A stretch of 64,000 nt of DNA from Rubrivivax sp. (GTDB lineage Bacteria > Pseudomonadota > Gammaproteobacteria > Burkholderiales > Burkholderiaceae_C). Below, piece after piece: positions 17,128 through 29,897 of this stretch; position 1 is the stretch's first letter, and each line of letters starts with the position of its first letter. The notes beneath the pieces are model-generated. The model ran no database searches, was not told where the DNA came from, and saw nothing but the letters and a program-made list of their open reading frames with translations. Made by a program: the position numbers and the translations under genes. The stretch spans positions 31,456 through 95,455 of the forward strand of contig JAIXWM010000083.1 in NCBI GenBank assembly GCA_027491255.1. The letters are read 5' to 3'.

Positions 17128-19035
17128 TCAGGCCGCCGCTGCCGCCTCACCCGTGGTCACGGCAGGCGCGCCACCCCCACCCGAGCGGGGGGGCGGCGCC
17201 GTGCCGTCCTTGGGCGGACGCGGCGGCTTGCCGGACATGATGTCGTCGATCTGCTCGCTGTCGATCGTCTCCCATTCGAGCAGGGCGCGCGCCATGGCAT
17301 GCATCTTGTCCTTGTGGTCCTCGATCAGTTGGCGCGCAATGGAGTACTGCTGATCGATGATCTTGCGGATCTCCAGGTCGACCTTCTGCATCGTCTGTTC
17401 GGAGACGTTCACCTGCTTGGTCACCGAGCGGCCGAGGAAGACCTCGCCCTCGTTCTCGGCATAGACCATAGGGCCGAGTTCGTCGGTCATGCCGTAACGC
17501 GTGACCATGTCGCGGGCGATCTGGGTTGCGCGCTCGAAGTCGTTGCTGGCGCCCGTGGTCATCTGGTTCATGAAGACCTCCTCGGCGATGCGACCTCCGA
17601 AGAGGACGGAGATCGTCGACAGCATGCGCTCCTTGTCCATGCTGTAGCGGTCGCCCTCTGGCAGCTGCATCGTCACGCCCAGAGCCCGGCCTCGAGGAAT
17701 GACCGTCACCTTGTGAACCGGATCGGTCTTCGGCATCAGACGGGCAACCAGCGCGTGGCCAGCCTCGTGGTAGGCCGTGTTGCGGCGCTCCTCCTCGGGC
17801 ATGACCATGGACTTGCGCTCCGGGCCCATCATGATCTTGTCCTTGGCCTTCTCGAAGTCGACCATCTCGACCACCCGACCGTTGCGACGGGCGGCGAACA
17901 GGGCCGCCTCGTTGACGAGATTGGCGAGATCGGCCCCCGAGAACCCGGGCGTGCCACGCGCCAGGATGTCGGCCCGGATGTCCTGGCCCACCGGCACCTT
18001 GCGCATGTGCACGTTGAGGATCTGCTCGCGCCCGCGCACGTCCGGCAAGGTCACGTAGACCTGGCGGTCGAAGCGGCCAGGACGCAGCAACGCCGGGTCG
18101 AGGATGTCGGGCCGGTTCGTCGCAGCCATGACGATGACGCCAAGGTTGGTCTCGAAGCCGTCCATCTCGACCAGCATCTGGTTCAGCGTCTGCTCGCGCT
18201 CGTCGTTGCCGCCGCCCAAGCCGGCGCCGCGATGGCGGCCCACAGCGTCGATCTCATCGATGAAGATGATGCAGGGGGCACTCTTCTTCGCCTGCTCGAA
18301 CATGTCGCGCACGCGCGCCGCACCCACACCGACGAACATCTCGACGAAGTCAGAGCCGGAGATGCTGAAGAAAGGCACCTTCGCTTCGCCGGCGATCGCC
18401 TTGGCCAGCAGCGTCTTGCCGGTCCCTGGAGGCCCCACCAGCAACACGCCACGAGGGATTCGCCCCCCCAGCTTCTGGAATTTCTGTGGGTCCTTCAGGA
18501 AGTCCACGAGTTCCTTGACCTCCTCCTTGGCCTCGTCGCAGCCGGCAACGTCGGCGAAGGTGGTCGAGTTGTTGGCCTCATCGAGCATGCGCGCCTTGCT
18601 CTTGCCGAAGCTGAAGGCACCGCCCTTGCCCCCTCCCTGCATCTGGCGCATGAAGTAGATCCACACGCCGATCAGGAGAAGCATCGGGCCCCAGCTAAGG
18701 AGGATGCTCATCAGCAGCGAAGGCTCCTCGCGCGGCTTGACGTCGAAACGCACGCCGTTGTTGATGAGATCACCGACCAGACCGCGATCGAGATAGGTCG
18801 CGGTGGACCGCAAGCGCTTGTCGTCGACGGTCACTGCCTGGATCTCCGTCCCGCCGCCAGGGTTCTCCTGCAGCGTCACGGACTTGATGCGCTTGGCGCG
18901 CACCTCCTCCAGGAAGTCGGAGTAACCGATCTGGTTGCCCTGAATTCCGCCGCGGTCGAACTGCTTGAAGACGGTGAACAGCACGAGGGCGATCACCATC
19001 CATACAGCCACCTTGGAGAACCACTGATTGTTCAC
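17128..19035 (-). CDS. ftsH: ATP-dependent zinc metalloprotease FtsH
   Basis: Membrane-anchored AAA+ protease for quality control and regulated proteolysis. 635 aa: two membrane segments (about 6-24 and 100-120) around a periplasmic domain, Walker [18 protein letters not shown], Walker B FIDEID, second-region-of-homology Arg residues ([18 protein letters not shown]), zinc motif HEAGH near residue 421 and a later Asp ligand. A Pro/Ala/Gly-rich tail ends the protein. It is read after rlmE with a 139-nt gap. Confidence 0.98.
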   Translation of the reverse strand: MNNQWFSKVAVWMVIALVLFTVFKQFDRGGIQGNQIGYSDFLEEVRAKRIKSVTLQENPGGGTEIQAVTVDDKRLRSTATYLDRGLVGDLINNGVRFDVKPREEPSLLMSILLSWGPMLLLIGVWIYFMRQMQGGGKGGAFSFGKSKARMLDEANNSTTFADVAGCDEAKEEVKELVDFLKDPQKFQKLGGRIPRGVLLVGPPGTGKTLLAKAIAGEAKVPFFSISGSDFVEMFVGVGAARVRDMFEQAKKSAPCIIFIDEIDAVGRHRGAGLGGGNDEREQTLNQMLVEMDGFETNLGVIVMAATNRPDILDPALLRPGRFDRQVYVTLPDVRGREQILNVHMRKVPVGQDIRADILARGTPGFSGADLANLVNEAALFAARRNGRVVEMVDFEKAKDKIMMGPERKSMVMPEEERRNTAYHEAGHALVARLMPKTDPVHKVTVIPRGRALGVTMQLPEGDRYSMDKERMLSTISVLFGGRIAEEVFMNQMTTGASNDFERATQIARDMVTRYGMTDELGPMVYAENEGEVFLGRSVTKQVNVSEQTMQKVDLEIRKIIDQQYSIARQLIEDHKDKMHAMARALLEWETIDSEQIDDIMSGKPPRPPKDGTAPPPRSGGGGAPAVTTGEAAAAA

Positions 19036-19174
19036 CGGAGCTCCTCTGAAACGGGCCTTCGACCTGCAGACAGGCAGATCCTCAGGCTCCGTTCATATCT
19101 ATGGGCGAGTTTAGTCCACGCAAGGCCTGGCGCGTACTTGGAGGCAGGGCATGCGCACGTGCAACGCGGGGAGA

Positions 19175-19831
19175 TCAACTTTGCCGCGGCCCGATGCCGA
19201 CGAGGAAGGTCTCGGCCGAGCGGTCGCGCGATGCCTTGGGCTTGACCGGCTTGACGACCCGGAAGCTGCGCTTGAACAGCTCGACGAGCTGGCTGTAGCC
19301 GCTGCCATGGAACGCCTTGCACACCAGGGCACCTTGGGGAGGGCGCAGGTGGCGCAGCGAGAAGTCCACCGCCATCTCCACGAGGTCCGCCATCCTCGCG
19401 GCATCCGACGCCGGGATGCCCGAAAGATTGGGTGCCATGTCGGAGACCACGACGTCGACCGGGCGACCGGCAAGCAGTGCCTCGAGCTTGCCGACCACGT
19501 CATCCTCGCGAAAGTCACCCTGCAGGAAGCTCACGCCTTCGATGGGCTCGAAGTCGAGCAGGTCCAATGCGATCAGCGTGCCGTCGAGCTTGCCAGCCGC
19601 AGCGCCCGCAGGCGCGAAGCGCCGCCGCAGATACTGGCTCCAGGCCCCGGGCGACGCGCCGAGGTCCACCACGACCTGCCCGGGACGGAACAGCCCGAAG
19701 GTGCGGTCGATCTCCTCGAGCTTGTAGGCCGCGCGCGAGCGGTATCCCTCCTGCTGCGCGCGCCGCACATACGGATCGGTCAGGTGGTCGTGCAGCCAGG
19801 CACGATTGACGCGCTTGTTCCTCGTTCTCAT
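19175..19831 (-). CDS. rlmE: 23S rRNA (uridine-2'-O)-methyltransferase RlmE
   Basis: Methylates U2552 of 23S rRNA in the 50S subunit. 218 aa. SAM motif [13 protein letters not shown]; the catalytic K-D-K-E set is visible as Lys in RAAYKLEEI, Asp in SDMAPNLSG, Lys in [11 protein letters not shown] and the following Glu. Upstream of ftsH as in E. coli. The ATG at 19831 has a -10-like TATTAT 9 nt upstream and no Shine-Dalgarno sequence. Confidence 0.96.
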   Translation of the reverse strand: MRTRNKRVNRAWLHDHLTDPYVRRAQQEGYRSRAAYKLEEIDRTFGLFRPGQVVVDLGASPGAWSQYLRRRFAPAGAAAGKLDGTLIALDLLDFEPIEGVSFLQGDFREDDVVGKLEALLAGRPVDVVVSDMAPNLSGIPASDAARMADLVEMAVDFSLRHLRPPQGALVCKAFHGSGYSQLVELFKRSFRVVKPVKPKASRDRSAETFLVGIGPRQS

Positions 19832-19839
19832 GGGGGCGG

Positions 19840-19846
19840 GATAATA
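19840..19846. promoter_or_regulatory. Overlapping divergent -10 elements for rlmE and yhbY
   Basis: On the plus strand GATAAT (19840-19845) ends 6 nt before the yhbY ATG, with TTGTTC at 19815-19820 as a possible -35. On the minus strand TATTAT (19846-19841) ends 9 nt before the rlmE ATG. The two hexamers share five base pairs. Confidence 0.45.
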
Positions 19847-19851
19847 CGGTC

Positions 19852-20325
19852 ATGACTGCCATCACGCTGACCGCCACCGAGCGACGTGCCCTTCGGGCTG
19901 ACGCACACCACCTCGATCCCGTGGTTCTGGTCGGAGGCGACGGCCTGACCGACGCCGTCGTGAAGGAAGTCGATGCAGCGCTGACGGCCCATGGCCTGAT
20001 CAAGGTGCGGGTTTTCGCCGATGAGCGCCCGGCGCGCGAGGGCGTGCTCGCAACCCTGGTCGATCGCCTGTCGGCCGCTTCCGTCCAGCACATCGGCAAA
20101 CTTCTGGTCCTGTGGCGCCCGATCCCGGAGCGCGAAAAGGCCGAGCGCGAGGACCGCAATCCCGGACCCCGCGTGGTCAAGGTGCTGAGTTTCTCGAAAA
20201 GCGGTAATCACCGGGCGACGGTGCGCAAGGTCCGCGTGCTCGGCAATGAACGCATCACCCCGGCCGGAACCGTGAAACGCAAGCAGCAAAGGCAGGTCAG
20301 TCAGAAGAAGAAGGCTGCTGGCTGA
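19852..20325 (+). CDS. yhbY: YhbY-family (CRM domain) RNA-binding protein
   Basis: 157 aa. The N-terminal CRM domain (about 1-95) carries the family pattern LTATERRALRADAHHLDPVVLVG..GLTDAV and ends IGKLLVLWRP. In E. coli the protein associates with pre-50S particles. This one has an extra 60-residue basic tail rich in Lys/Arg, likely extra RNA contact. It is divergent from rlmE with 20 nt between start codons. Its last 29 nt overlap, antisense, the end of the DUF4149 gene. Confidence 0.93.
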   Translation: MTAITLTATERRALRADAHHLDPVVLVGGDGLTDAVVKEVDAALTAHGLIKVRVFADERPAREGVLATLVDRLSAASVQHIGKLLVLWRPIPEREKAEREDRNPGPRVVKVLSFSKSGNHRATVRKVRVLGNERITPAGTVKRKQQRQVSQKKKAAG

Positions 20326-20767
20326 GCAGCGAGCCACAGCGCCAGGCGAGCACAGCGACGAGCAGCACCTTCAGGCCGTAGAAGGCCGCGCTGGCTGCGT
20401 GCAACTGGGCGAAACTGAAACGGCTCGCGCCGCTGCGAGCCTCGGCCATCCAGGGCTGTATGCCGTAGTAGCCTGCGGCAGTGCAGAACAACGCTCCCAA
20501 GGACAGGCCAAGTTCGAGGCTGAAGGCACCGCCCGCATGCCCGCCTGTGGCGCGCTGGCGGGTATGCGCGCGTACCAGCAGTGCCAGCACGACGCCCAGG
20601 GTCAGACTGACCTGCGCCTCGCGCGCCAGCATCTTCGCGACGACCCGTCCCGCCTCGGGAACCGGCAACGTGCCGAACGCCGCCGGCGTCCCGATCGCTG
20701 CCACGGCCGCCAGCAATCCGAGCCAGGCTGCAGCCAGCAGCGCGCACCAGCGCAGCGGTTCGCGCAT
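20297..20767 (-). CDS. DUF4149 family membrane protein
   Basis: 156 aa with four hydrophobic segments (about 8-28, 52-66, 86-103 and 126-144). The pattern WCALLAAAWLGLLAAVAAIGTPAAF and the position next to greA and yhbY match DUF4149 proteins of betaproteobacteria. Function unknown. Its ATG shares one base with the greA stop (TGATG at 20769-20765), so translation is probably coupled to greA. Confidence 0.85.
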   Translation of the reverse strand: MREPLRWCALLAAAWLGLLAAVAAIGTPAAFGTLPVPEAGRVVAKMLAREAQVSLTLGVVLALLVRAHTRQRATGGHAGGAFSLELGLSLGALFCTAAGYYGIQPWMAEARSGASRFSFAQLHAASAAFYGLKVLLVAVLAWRCGSLLSQQPSSSD

Positions 20768-21243
20768 CAGGCGTAACGCACGCCGATGATCTCGTAGGCC
20801 TTGACCCCGCCCGGGGCACGGACCTCCGCCACATCACCTTCGCTCTTGCCGATCAGCGCGCGGGCGATCGGGCTCGAGATCGAGATCAGACCCAGCTTCA
20901 GGTCAGCCTCGTCGTCACCGACGATCTGATAGACCACACGCTGTCCGCTGGCTTCCTCCTCCAGGTCCACCGTGGCACCGAAGACCACGCGCCCACCGGC
21001 ATCCAGCGCCGAAGGGTCGATGACCTGCGCAGCCGCCAGCTTGCCCTCGATCTCGAGGATGCGCCCCTCGATGAAGCCCTGCTTGTCCTTGGCGGCGTCG
21101 TATTCGGCGTTTTCAGACAGGTCGCCCTGGGCACGCGCCTCGGCAATCGCCTGGATCACCGCATGACGCTCCACGGTCTTCAGCCGATGCAGTTCTTCCT
21201 TCAATTTTTCGGCGCCGCGCCGGGTCAGCGGGATGGTGACCAT
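20767..21243 (-). CDS. greA: Transcription elongation factor GreA
   Basis: Rescues backtracked RNA polymerase by stimulating transcript cleavage. 158 aa: N-terminal coiled coil with the acidic tip ([15 protein letters not shown]) and C-terminal domain ([35 protein letters not shown]). It lies downstream of carAB, separated by 254 nt that hold a terminator and a tandem repeat, so it likely has its own promoter. Confidence 0.97.
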   Translation of the reverse strand: MVTIPLTRRGAEKLKEELHRLKTVERHAVIQAIAEARAQGDLSENAEYDAAKDKQGFIEGRILEIEGKLAAAQVIDPSALDAGGRVVFGATVDLEEEASGQRVVYQIVGDDEADLKLGLISISSPIARALIGKSEGDVAEVRAPGGVKAYEIIGVRYA

Positions 21244-21262
21244 GGTTCAAGAGTCCTCTGCA

Positions 21263-21305
21263 TGAAGAAAACCGCCGCAGTGCGCACTCAGGCACGCTGC
21301 GGCGG
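21263..21305 (-). terminator. Rho-independent terminator between carB and greA
   Basis: On the minus strand CCGCCGCAG, a 16-nt loop, CTGCGGCGG, then TTTTCTTC. The 9-bp stem is perfect. It would end the carAB transcript just before greA, although it lies only 20 nt from the greA start. Confidence 0.65.
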
Positions 21306-21391
21306 CAGTCAAGGCACTCAGTGTATTGCAGGCCGACAAGGAAACGTCGGCGAGGGTGCCGTACCCATTCTTCTGCGATGGCGGCCCAGCT

Positions 21392-21479
21392 GTTCGTCCG
21401 TTCGTCCGTTCGTCCGTTCGCCCGTTCGTCCGTTCGCCCGTTCGCCCTTCAGACCGTGCCCAAGTTCGTCCGTTCGTCC
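21392..21479. repeat. Tandem octamer repeat GTTCGTCC/GTTCGCCC
   Basis: Seven contiguous 8-bp units (21392-21447), four GTTCGTCC and three GTTCGCCC, then a 16-bp interruption and two more GTTCGTCC units (21464-21479). It lies just downstream of the carB stop. Spacers and unit size exclude CRISPR. Probably formed by slippage. Confidence 0.95.
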
Positions 21480-21497
21480 GCCATTGCGTCCATGCGT

Positions 21498-24747
<3,250 letters not shown>

Positions 24748-24755
<8 letters not shown>

Positions 24756-25908
24756 GGGAGGGCTGCGCCATCAGCGCGGTGAAGCGGTCGAACAGATAGG
24801 CGATGTCGTGCGGCCCGGGCGAGGCCTCGGGGTGGCCCTGGAAGCAGAAAGCCGGCCGGTCGGTGCGCGTCAGGCCCTGCAGCGTGCCGTCGAACAGGCT
24901 GCGATGCGTGGCGCGCAGCTGCGGCGGCAGCGTGGCCTCGTCGACCGCGAAGCCGTGGTTCTGGCTCGTGATGCTGACACGGCCGTTGTCCAGGTCCTTG
25001 ACCGGGTGGTTGGCGCCGTGATGGCCGAACTTCATCTTGAACGTACGCGCGCCCGATGCCAGCGCCATGATCTGGTGGCCCAGGCAGATGCCGAAGGTCG
25101 GCAGGCCGGCCTCGATCAGCGTGCGCGCGGCCTCGATCGCGTAGTCGCAGGGCTCGGGGTCGCCGGGGCCGTTGCTCAGGAACACGCCGTTCGGTCGCAT
25201 CGCCAGCACCTGTGCCGCCGGGGTGCGCGCCGGCACCACGGTCACGCGGCAGCCGCGGCTGGCCAGCATGCGCAGGATGTTGTGCTTGACGCCGAAGTCG
25301 TAGGCGACCACGTGATGGTGCGGTGCGGCCTGGGTGCCGTAGCCGACTCCCAGCGCCCACTCCGTCTGGTTCCACTCGTAGGGCGCATCGACCGACACCA
25401 CCTGCGCGAGGTCCTGACCGGCCATCGACGGCGCCGCGCGGGCGAGTTCAAGCGCCCGCTCGAGGTCGGAATCCGTCACCTGGTGTCCTGGCTCGAAGGA
25501 GGCGATGCAACCGTTCTGCGCACCGGTCGTGCGCAGGTGGCGGGTGAGGCGACGCGTGTCGACGTCAGCGATCGCCACCGTGCCCTCGCGCTGCAGGTAC
25601 TGTGACAGCGTCAGCGTCTGGCGGAAGTTCGACGCCCGCAGCGGCAGGTCGCGAATGACCAGCCCGGCCGCATGGACGCGCGCCGCCTCCACGTCCTCGG
25701 CGTTGACGCCGTAGTTGCCGATATGGGGATAGGTCAGCGTGACGATCTGGCGGCAGTAGCTCGGATCTGTCAGGATTTCCTGGTAGCCGGTGATGGCGGT
25801 GTTGAACACCACCTCGCCGACCGTCGTACCGGCAGCGCCGATCGACGTGCCCCGGAAGAGAGTACCGTCTGCGAGCGCAAGGACGGCGGGAGGCAAGACG
25901 GAAAGCAA
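24748..25908 (-). CDS. carA: Carbamoyl-phosphate synthase small (glutaminase) subunit
   Basis: Releases ammonia from glutamine for CarB. The class I amidotransferase domain has the nucleophile Cys in GICLGHQ and the His-Glu pair in GHPEASPGP. The N-terminal domain begins [14 protein letters not shown] place the start at TTG 25908: GGAG lies exactly 6 nt upstream and the resulting 386 aa agrees with E. coli CarA, which also uses TTG. A GTG at 25968 would add 20 residues and has no ribosome site. Confidence 0.95.
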
Positions 25909-26261
25909 GAAAAGCTCCGGTTCGCGCACTCCCTGCGACAACCCGGGATGTGCATGCGGGCTGGACACCGGGGGGAAACCGGAAGACGAGTTTCGCAGGG
26001 AGGCGGCTGGGTTCAGGTAAACCTCGGAATTGTATCCGGGCGGCCCCGCAGCCTGCCCTGGGGGAGTGGCGCCGCGCGAGCGATCAGCGGCGGCCGCGGG
26101 CGCCGCCCGGCACGTCTACTTGGGGAATTCCCGGACGGGGAAAAGGTCTTCGACGCATCGAAACGGAACCAAAATCCACGTTGAAATCCAATGCACAGGG
26201 AGCAACTGAACGGTCAGGCTTTTCCTGCCTCGGATACCCTTTCAATTCAAGAGGAGCATCG
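25909..26261. other. 353-bp divergent control region between carA and the BI-1 gene
   Basis: No gene is visible unless carA starts at 25968. A minus-strand TACAAT (26034-26029) is a candidate -10 for carA with a leader of about 115 nt; its -35 is poor. For the plus-strand gene, TTGAAA at 26181-26186 is a possible -35 without a good partner. No riboswitch or clear PyrR-like structure was recognised. Confidence 0.4.
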
Positions 26262-26954
26262 ATGAACGACCAACTGACGTCCTATCCCGGCACCGGGATC
26301 GTGCTGCCTGCGGCGCAACGCAACGCGGTCCTTCGCAACACCTACGGTCTCCTTGCCCTTTCGATGGTGCCAACGGTGCTGGGCGCCTGGCTGGGTGTGG
26401 CCACGGGCATCAGCGCGATGATGGGCCCCGGCCTGTCGCTGATCGTGTTCCTGGCGGGCGCCTTCGGCTTCATGTTCGCGATCGAGAAGACCAAGCACTC
26501 GGGCGCCGGGGTGCTGGTGCTGCTGGCGTTCACCTTCTTCATGGGTTTGATGCTCGCGCGTCTGGTCGGCAGTGTGCTCGGCTTGCGCAACGGGGCCTCG
26601 CTCGTGATGACGGCCTTCGGCGGCACTGCGGCCATCTTCGTCGCGATGGCCGTGCTGGCCGGTGTCATCAAGCGTGAGGTGTCGGGTCTGGGCAAGATGC
26701 TGACCGTGGGCGCGCTCGTGGTCTTCGTCGCCATGCTCGCCAACTTCTTCCTCCAATCGTCGGCGCTGATGCTGGCGCTGCTGGTGCTTTGCCTCGGCAT
26801 CTTCTCGGCCTTCATCCTCGTGGACCTGAAGCGTGTCATCGACGGCGGCGAGACGAACTACATCTCGGCCACGCTGGCGGTCTACATGGACGTGTTCAAC
26901 GTCTTCCAGAGCCTGCTGGCGCTGTTGGGCATCTTCGGCGGCGAGCGCGACTGA
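26262..26954 (+). CDS. Bax inhibitor-1/YccA family membrane protein
   Basis: 230 aa with seven hydrophobic segments filling residues 25-228 and the family features AQRNAVLRNTYGLLALSM near the N-terminus and FSAFILVDLKRVIDGGETNYISATL near the end. Bacterial members include YccA, an FtsH-modulating protein, and pH-gated calcium leak channels; which applies here is unknown. Ribosome site GAGGAG lies 5 nt before the ATG. Confidence 0.92.
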   Translation: MNDQLTSYPGTGIVLPAAQRNAVLRNTYGLLALSMVPTVLGAWLGVATGISAMMGPGLSLIVFLAGAFGFMFAIEKTKHSGAGVLVLLAFTFFMGLMLARLVGSVLGLRNGASLVMTAFGGTAAIFVAMAVLAGVIKREVSGLGKMLTVGALVVFVAMLANFFLQSSALMLALLVLCLGIFSAFILVDLKRVIDGGETNYISATLAVYMDVFNVFQSLLALLGIFGGERD

Positions 26955-26974
26955 AGTTCGCTGCAGCGCTGTCC

Positions 26975-27005
26975 ACGGCCGGCCTCGAGCCGGCCGTTTG
27001 CTTTC
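26975..27005 (+). terminator. Probable terminator after the BI-1 gene
   Basis: Perfect 9-bp stem ACGGCCGGC/GCCGGCCGT with loop CTCGA, followed by TTGCTTT. The U-tract is imperfect. Confidence 0.6.
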
Positions 27006-27109
27006 CGGCTCCAAGGCGCGCCGGTGCACTCACCAGGAAACGTCGGAGCGCCTCAGGGTTCCTGGCAGCGGCGAGGGAGCCCGGACCGGCAAGGGCGACT
27101 CCCGACCTC

Positions 27110-28483
27110 TCAGCCAGCCCGGTCGAAGACGGCAATGCTCTCGGTGTGCGCGGTGTGCGGGAACATGTTCACGACGCCCGCCGCCGCACAGCGATATCCT
27201 GCCTGGTGCACCAGCAGCCCGGCATCGCGCGCCAAGGTGGCCGGGTTGCAGCTGACATAGACGATACGCCGCGGCGCTTGCCATGCCTGGGGGTCGTCCG
27301 ACAGCCCCGCCTGAACGGCGTCGGCGAGCGCCTTGGCCAGCGCGAACGCGCCTTCCCGGGGCGGATCGACCAGCCAGCGGTCGGCACGGCCCTGGGCCTG
27401 CAGTCCGGCGGCATCGATTTCGAACAGGTTGCGGGCCTCGAAGCTGGTGCGGTCCGCCAAACCGTTGAGGCTGGCGTTGGCGCGTGCGCGTTCGACCAGC
27501 GTCGCGCTGCCCTCGATGCCATGCACCGCACTCGCGAGCCGGGCGATCGGCAAAGTGAAGTTGCCAAGCCCGCAGAACCAATCGATCACACGCTCGCCCG
27601 CTTGAGGCCGCAACAAGCGCAGTGACCGGGCCACCAGTACCCGGTTGATGTCGGGATTGACCTGGGTGAAGTCGGTCGGCCGGAAGGGCATGCGAACACC
27701 GAACTCCGGCAGGCCGTAGGCCAAGGGCTGCGCGAGGGCCTGCGCATCATCCAGCGGGTGTGCACTGTCGGGCCCGCTCGGCTGCAGCCACCACTGCACA
27801 CCATGGGCTGCGCCAAAGGCGCGCAGGCGTTCCAGATCGGCAGGAGGCAGCGGCTCGAGGTGCCGAAGGACGAGCACGATGACGTCGTCTCCCGCCGCCA
27901 GTTCGATCTGCGGCAACCGGTCGCGCTGCGCCATCGACCCGATCAACGCCCGCAATGAGGGCAGCAAGGCACTGATGCCGGGCGGGAGCACGGGACAGGT
28001 CTTCATGTCGGCTACGTAGCGCGACTGGCGCTCATGGAAACCCACGAGCACCTCGCCCTTCTTCGTGACATGCCGCACCGACAGGCGGGCCCGGTGCCGA
28101 TAACCCCAGGTCGGCCCCTGCAGCGGTCGCAGCACGCGCGCCGGCCTGACCTTGGCCAGGTGCCAGAGGTTGTCCTCCAGCACGCGCTGCTTCACCGCCA
28201 CCTGGGCGGCCGCGTCCAGGTGCTGCATCTTGCAGCCCCCGCAGGCACCGGCGTGCAGGCCGAAGTGCGGGCAGGCCGGGCGCACGCGCAGCGGGCTCTC
28301 GCGCAACACCGCTACCGCCTCGGCCTGTTCCCACTGGTTCTTGCGCCGCACCACGTGCACAGACACGCGTTCCCCGGGCAACGCGCCGTCGATGAACACC
28401 ACCTTGCCATCGCTGCGTCGGGCCACACCGCGGCCGTCGAGGTCGAGCGAAGCCACCTCGAGCACATCATCTTGCATCGTCAT
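27110..28483 (-). CDS. rlmD: 23S rRNA (uracil-1939-C5)-methyltransferase RlmD
   Basis: 457 aa. N-terminal TRAM domain, an iron-sulphur cluster site (Cys71, Cys81, Cys84 and Cys163), the SAM motif [12 protein letters not shown], the DPPREG loop and the catalytic Cys in [13 protein letters not shown] near residue 411. The ATG at 28483 lacks a Shine-Dalgarno sequence and has a -10-like GATAAT 8 nt upstream. An ATG six nt downstream is an alternative. Confidence 0.96.
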   Translation of the reverse strand: MTMQDDVLEVASLDLDGRGVARRSDGKVVFIDGALPGERVSVHVVRRKNQWEQAEAVAVLRESPLRVRPACPHFGLHAGACGGCKMQHLDAAAQVAVKQRVLEDNLWHLAKVRPARVLRPLQGPTWGYRHRARLSVRHVTKKGEVLVGFHERQSRYVADMKTCPVLPPGISALLPSLRALIGSMAQRDRLPQIELAAGDDVIVLVLRHLEPLPPADLERLRAFGAAHGVQWWLQPSGPDSAHPLDDAQALAQPLAYGLPEFGVRMPFRPTDFTQVNPDINRVLVARSLRLLRPQAGERVIDWFCGLGNFTLPIARLASAVHGIEGSATLVERARANASLNGLADRTSFEARNLFEIDAAGLQAQGRADRWLVDPPREGAFALAKALADAVQAGLSDDPQAWQAPRRIVYVSCNPATLARDAGLLVHQAGYRCAAAGVVNMFPHTAHTESIAVFDRAG

Positions 28484-28491
28484 CGGTCCGG

Positions 28492-28497
28492 ATTATC
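28492..28497 (-). promoter_or_regulatory. -10-like GATAAT, 8 nt before the rlmD ATG
   Basis: Minus-strand GATAAT, then CCGGACCG, then ATG. It fits a leaderless or near-leaderless start. It lies directly after the T-tract of the upstream gene's terminator, so rlmD probably has its own promoter. Confidence 0.4.
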
Positions 28498-28503
28498 CAG
28501 GCG

Positions 28504-28528
28504 TGAAAAAGCCGCCCGAGGGCGGCTT
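28504..28528 (-). terminator. Rho-independent terminator after the binding-protein gene
   Basis: On the minus strand AAGCCGCC, loop CTCG, GGCGGCTT, running into TTTTT. Clear stem and T-tract. Confidence 0.85.
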
Positions 28529-28583
28529 GTCAAAAGGGCGGGCGACCGGCGCAAGAACTGCGCGCCTGCCACCCGTGCCGTCA

Positions 28584-29762
28584 TCACTCCTTCGGCGGCT
28601 CGAAATAGTCGGAGATCACCTTCCAGCGTCCGTCGGTGATCTGCGACAGACGGTGAGCGTTGCTGCCCAGGCGCTTCTGCGGGCCGAAGGTCGCTGGAGC
28701 GCTGCCGAACATGTCAGCCGGCACCGACATCGAATCCATCGCGGCGATGAACGAATCCGTCGTCAAGTTCGCGCCGGCCTTCTGAATTCCGCGGGCGAAG
28801 TTCTCGATCGCGATGTAGCCGTAGGCCGAAAACACGCTCGGGTCGGAGTTGAAACGTCCCTTGTACTTGTTGGCCCAGGCGCGAAGCTGCGGATTGGCCT
28901 CGTCCAGATAGGGGTTCTGCACCGTCATGGTGGCATACATCCCGTTCATCGCGGGCCCGCCCAGCTTGTGGATCAGGTCCGTGTAGGCTGCGCTGGTGCC
29001 CAGGAAGATCGGGCTGAAGCCTGTCTTGCGACTCTCGGCGATGGTGCCGATGGTCTCGCGGATGATGGTGCCGAGCAAGACCAATTCGCAGGAATCAGCC
29101 TTCATGCGGGCCACCTGCGACGAGAAATCGGTCGCGCCGCGCTTGTAGGACGTCTTCTCGGCGAACTGCATGTTCATCGTCTTCAGCGCCGTTTCGCCGC
29201 CGCGCATGACTTCGAGGCCGAACTCGTCGTCCTGGTAGATGATGCAGACCTTCTTGACATTGCGCTCGCGCACCAGCTTGGGCAGTGCCGCACGCACCTG
29301 GTCATAGTAGGTGGCGGCGAAGGCGTACTTCAGCCGGTGGAACGGGTCGTACATCTCGCGCGCCGCCGTCACCGGGAAGAAGTTGATCACGTTCTTCTCG
29401 AACTGGATCGGCATCGCGGCGTTGTTCTGCGCCGTGCCGAGGTGGCCCACCATCGCGAAGATCCGGTCCTGGTTCACCAGTTTCTGGGCCGCCAGCGCCG
29501 CCTTGCGCGGGTCGTAACCGGAATCCTCGAAGATCGCGCGCATCTTGCGGCCATTGACGCCGCCTTTCTCGTTGATCTCGTCGACGGCCATCGTCATGCC
29601 GTTGCGCAGGTCCCTGCCGTAGCCGGCCAGCGGACCGGAAAGGTCCTGGATCGAACCGATCACGATCTCATTGGCGCTGACGCCTTGTGTCGCCTGCGCC
29701 GACACGGCGGCCGCAGCCAGGGCCGTCACGGCGGCCACCACCAGTTTCTTCGGGGTCATCAT
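28584..29762 (-). CDS. Branched-chain amino acid-type ABC substrate-binding protein
   Basis: 392 codons. Signal peptide MMTPKKLVVAAVTALAAAAV ending in SAQA, then the type I periplasmic binding fold of LivK-like proteins (NEIVIGSIQDLSGPLAGYGR; GRKMRAIFEDSGYDPRKA). The ligand is not predictable; many Burkholderiales relatives bind aromatic acids. No permease or ATPase gene is adjacent. The start at 29762 has AGGAG 9 nt upstream. It occupies the slot between nlpD and rlmD where, as I recall, rpoS sits in related genomes. Confidence 0.9.
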   Translation of the reverse strand: MMTPKKLVVAAVTALAAAAVSAQATQGVSANEIVIGSIQDLSGPLAGYGRDLRNGMTMAVDEINEKGGVNGRKMRAIFEDSGYDPRKAALAAQKLVNQDRIFAMVGHLGTAQNNAAMPIQFEKNVINFFPVTAAREMYDPFHRLKYAFAATYYDQVRAALPKLVRERNVKKVCIIYQDDEFGLEVMRGGETALKTMNMQFAEKTSYKRGATDFSSQVARMKADSCELVLLGTIIRETIGTIAESRKTGFSPIFLGTSAAYTDLIHKLGGPAMNGMYATMTVQNPYLDEANPQLRAWANKYKGRFNSDPSVFSAYGYIAIENFARGIQKAGANLTTDSFIAAMDSMSVPADMFGSAPATFGPQKRLGSNAHRLSQITDGRWKVISDYFEPPKE

Positions 29763-29897
29763 CTCGTCTCGCTCCTGGGCTCGCGGCTGGGCAGGGACGC
29801 CCAACCGTCAGGGTTTGCATCGTAGCGCCGGGACAAAGACCCCGACCCTCTCGAAAACACCCATCGAACAGGCAAGAGAGGCGCGGCGCGGCGGACT

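Noticed and set aside
15754..19245. Plus-strand open frame of 1163 codons
   Set aside because: Antisense to glmM and ftsH. High GC removes stops from the shadow frame; His/Gln/Arg-rich translation without domains.
21392..21479. CRISPR array
   Set aside because: Units are 8 bp and contiguous, with no spacers and no cas genes.
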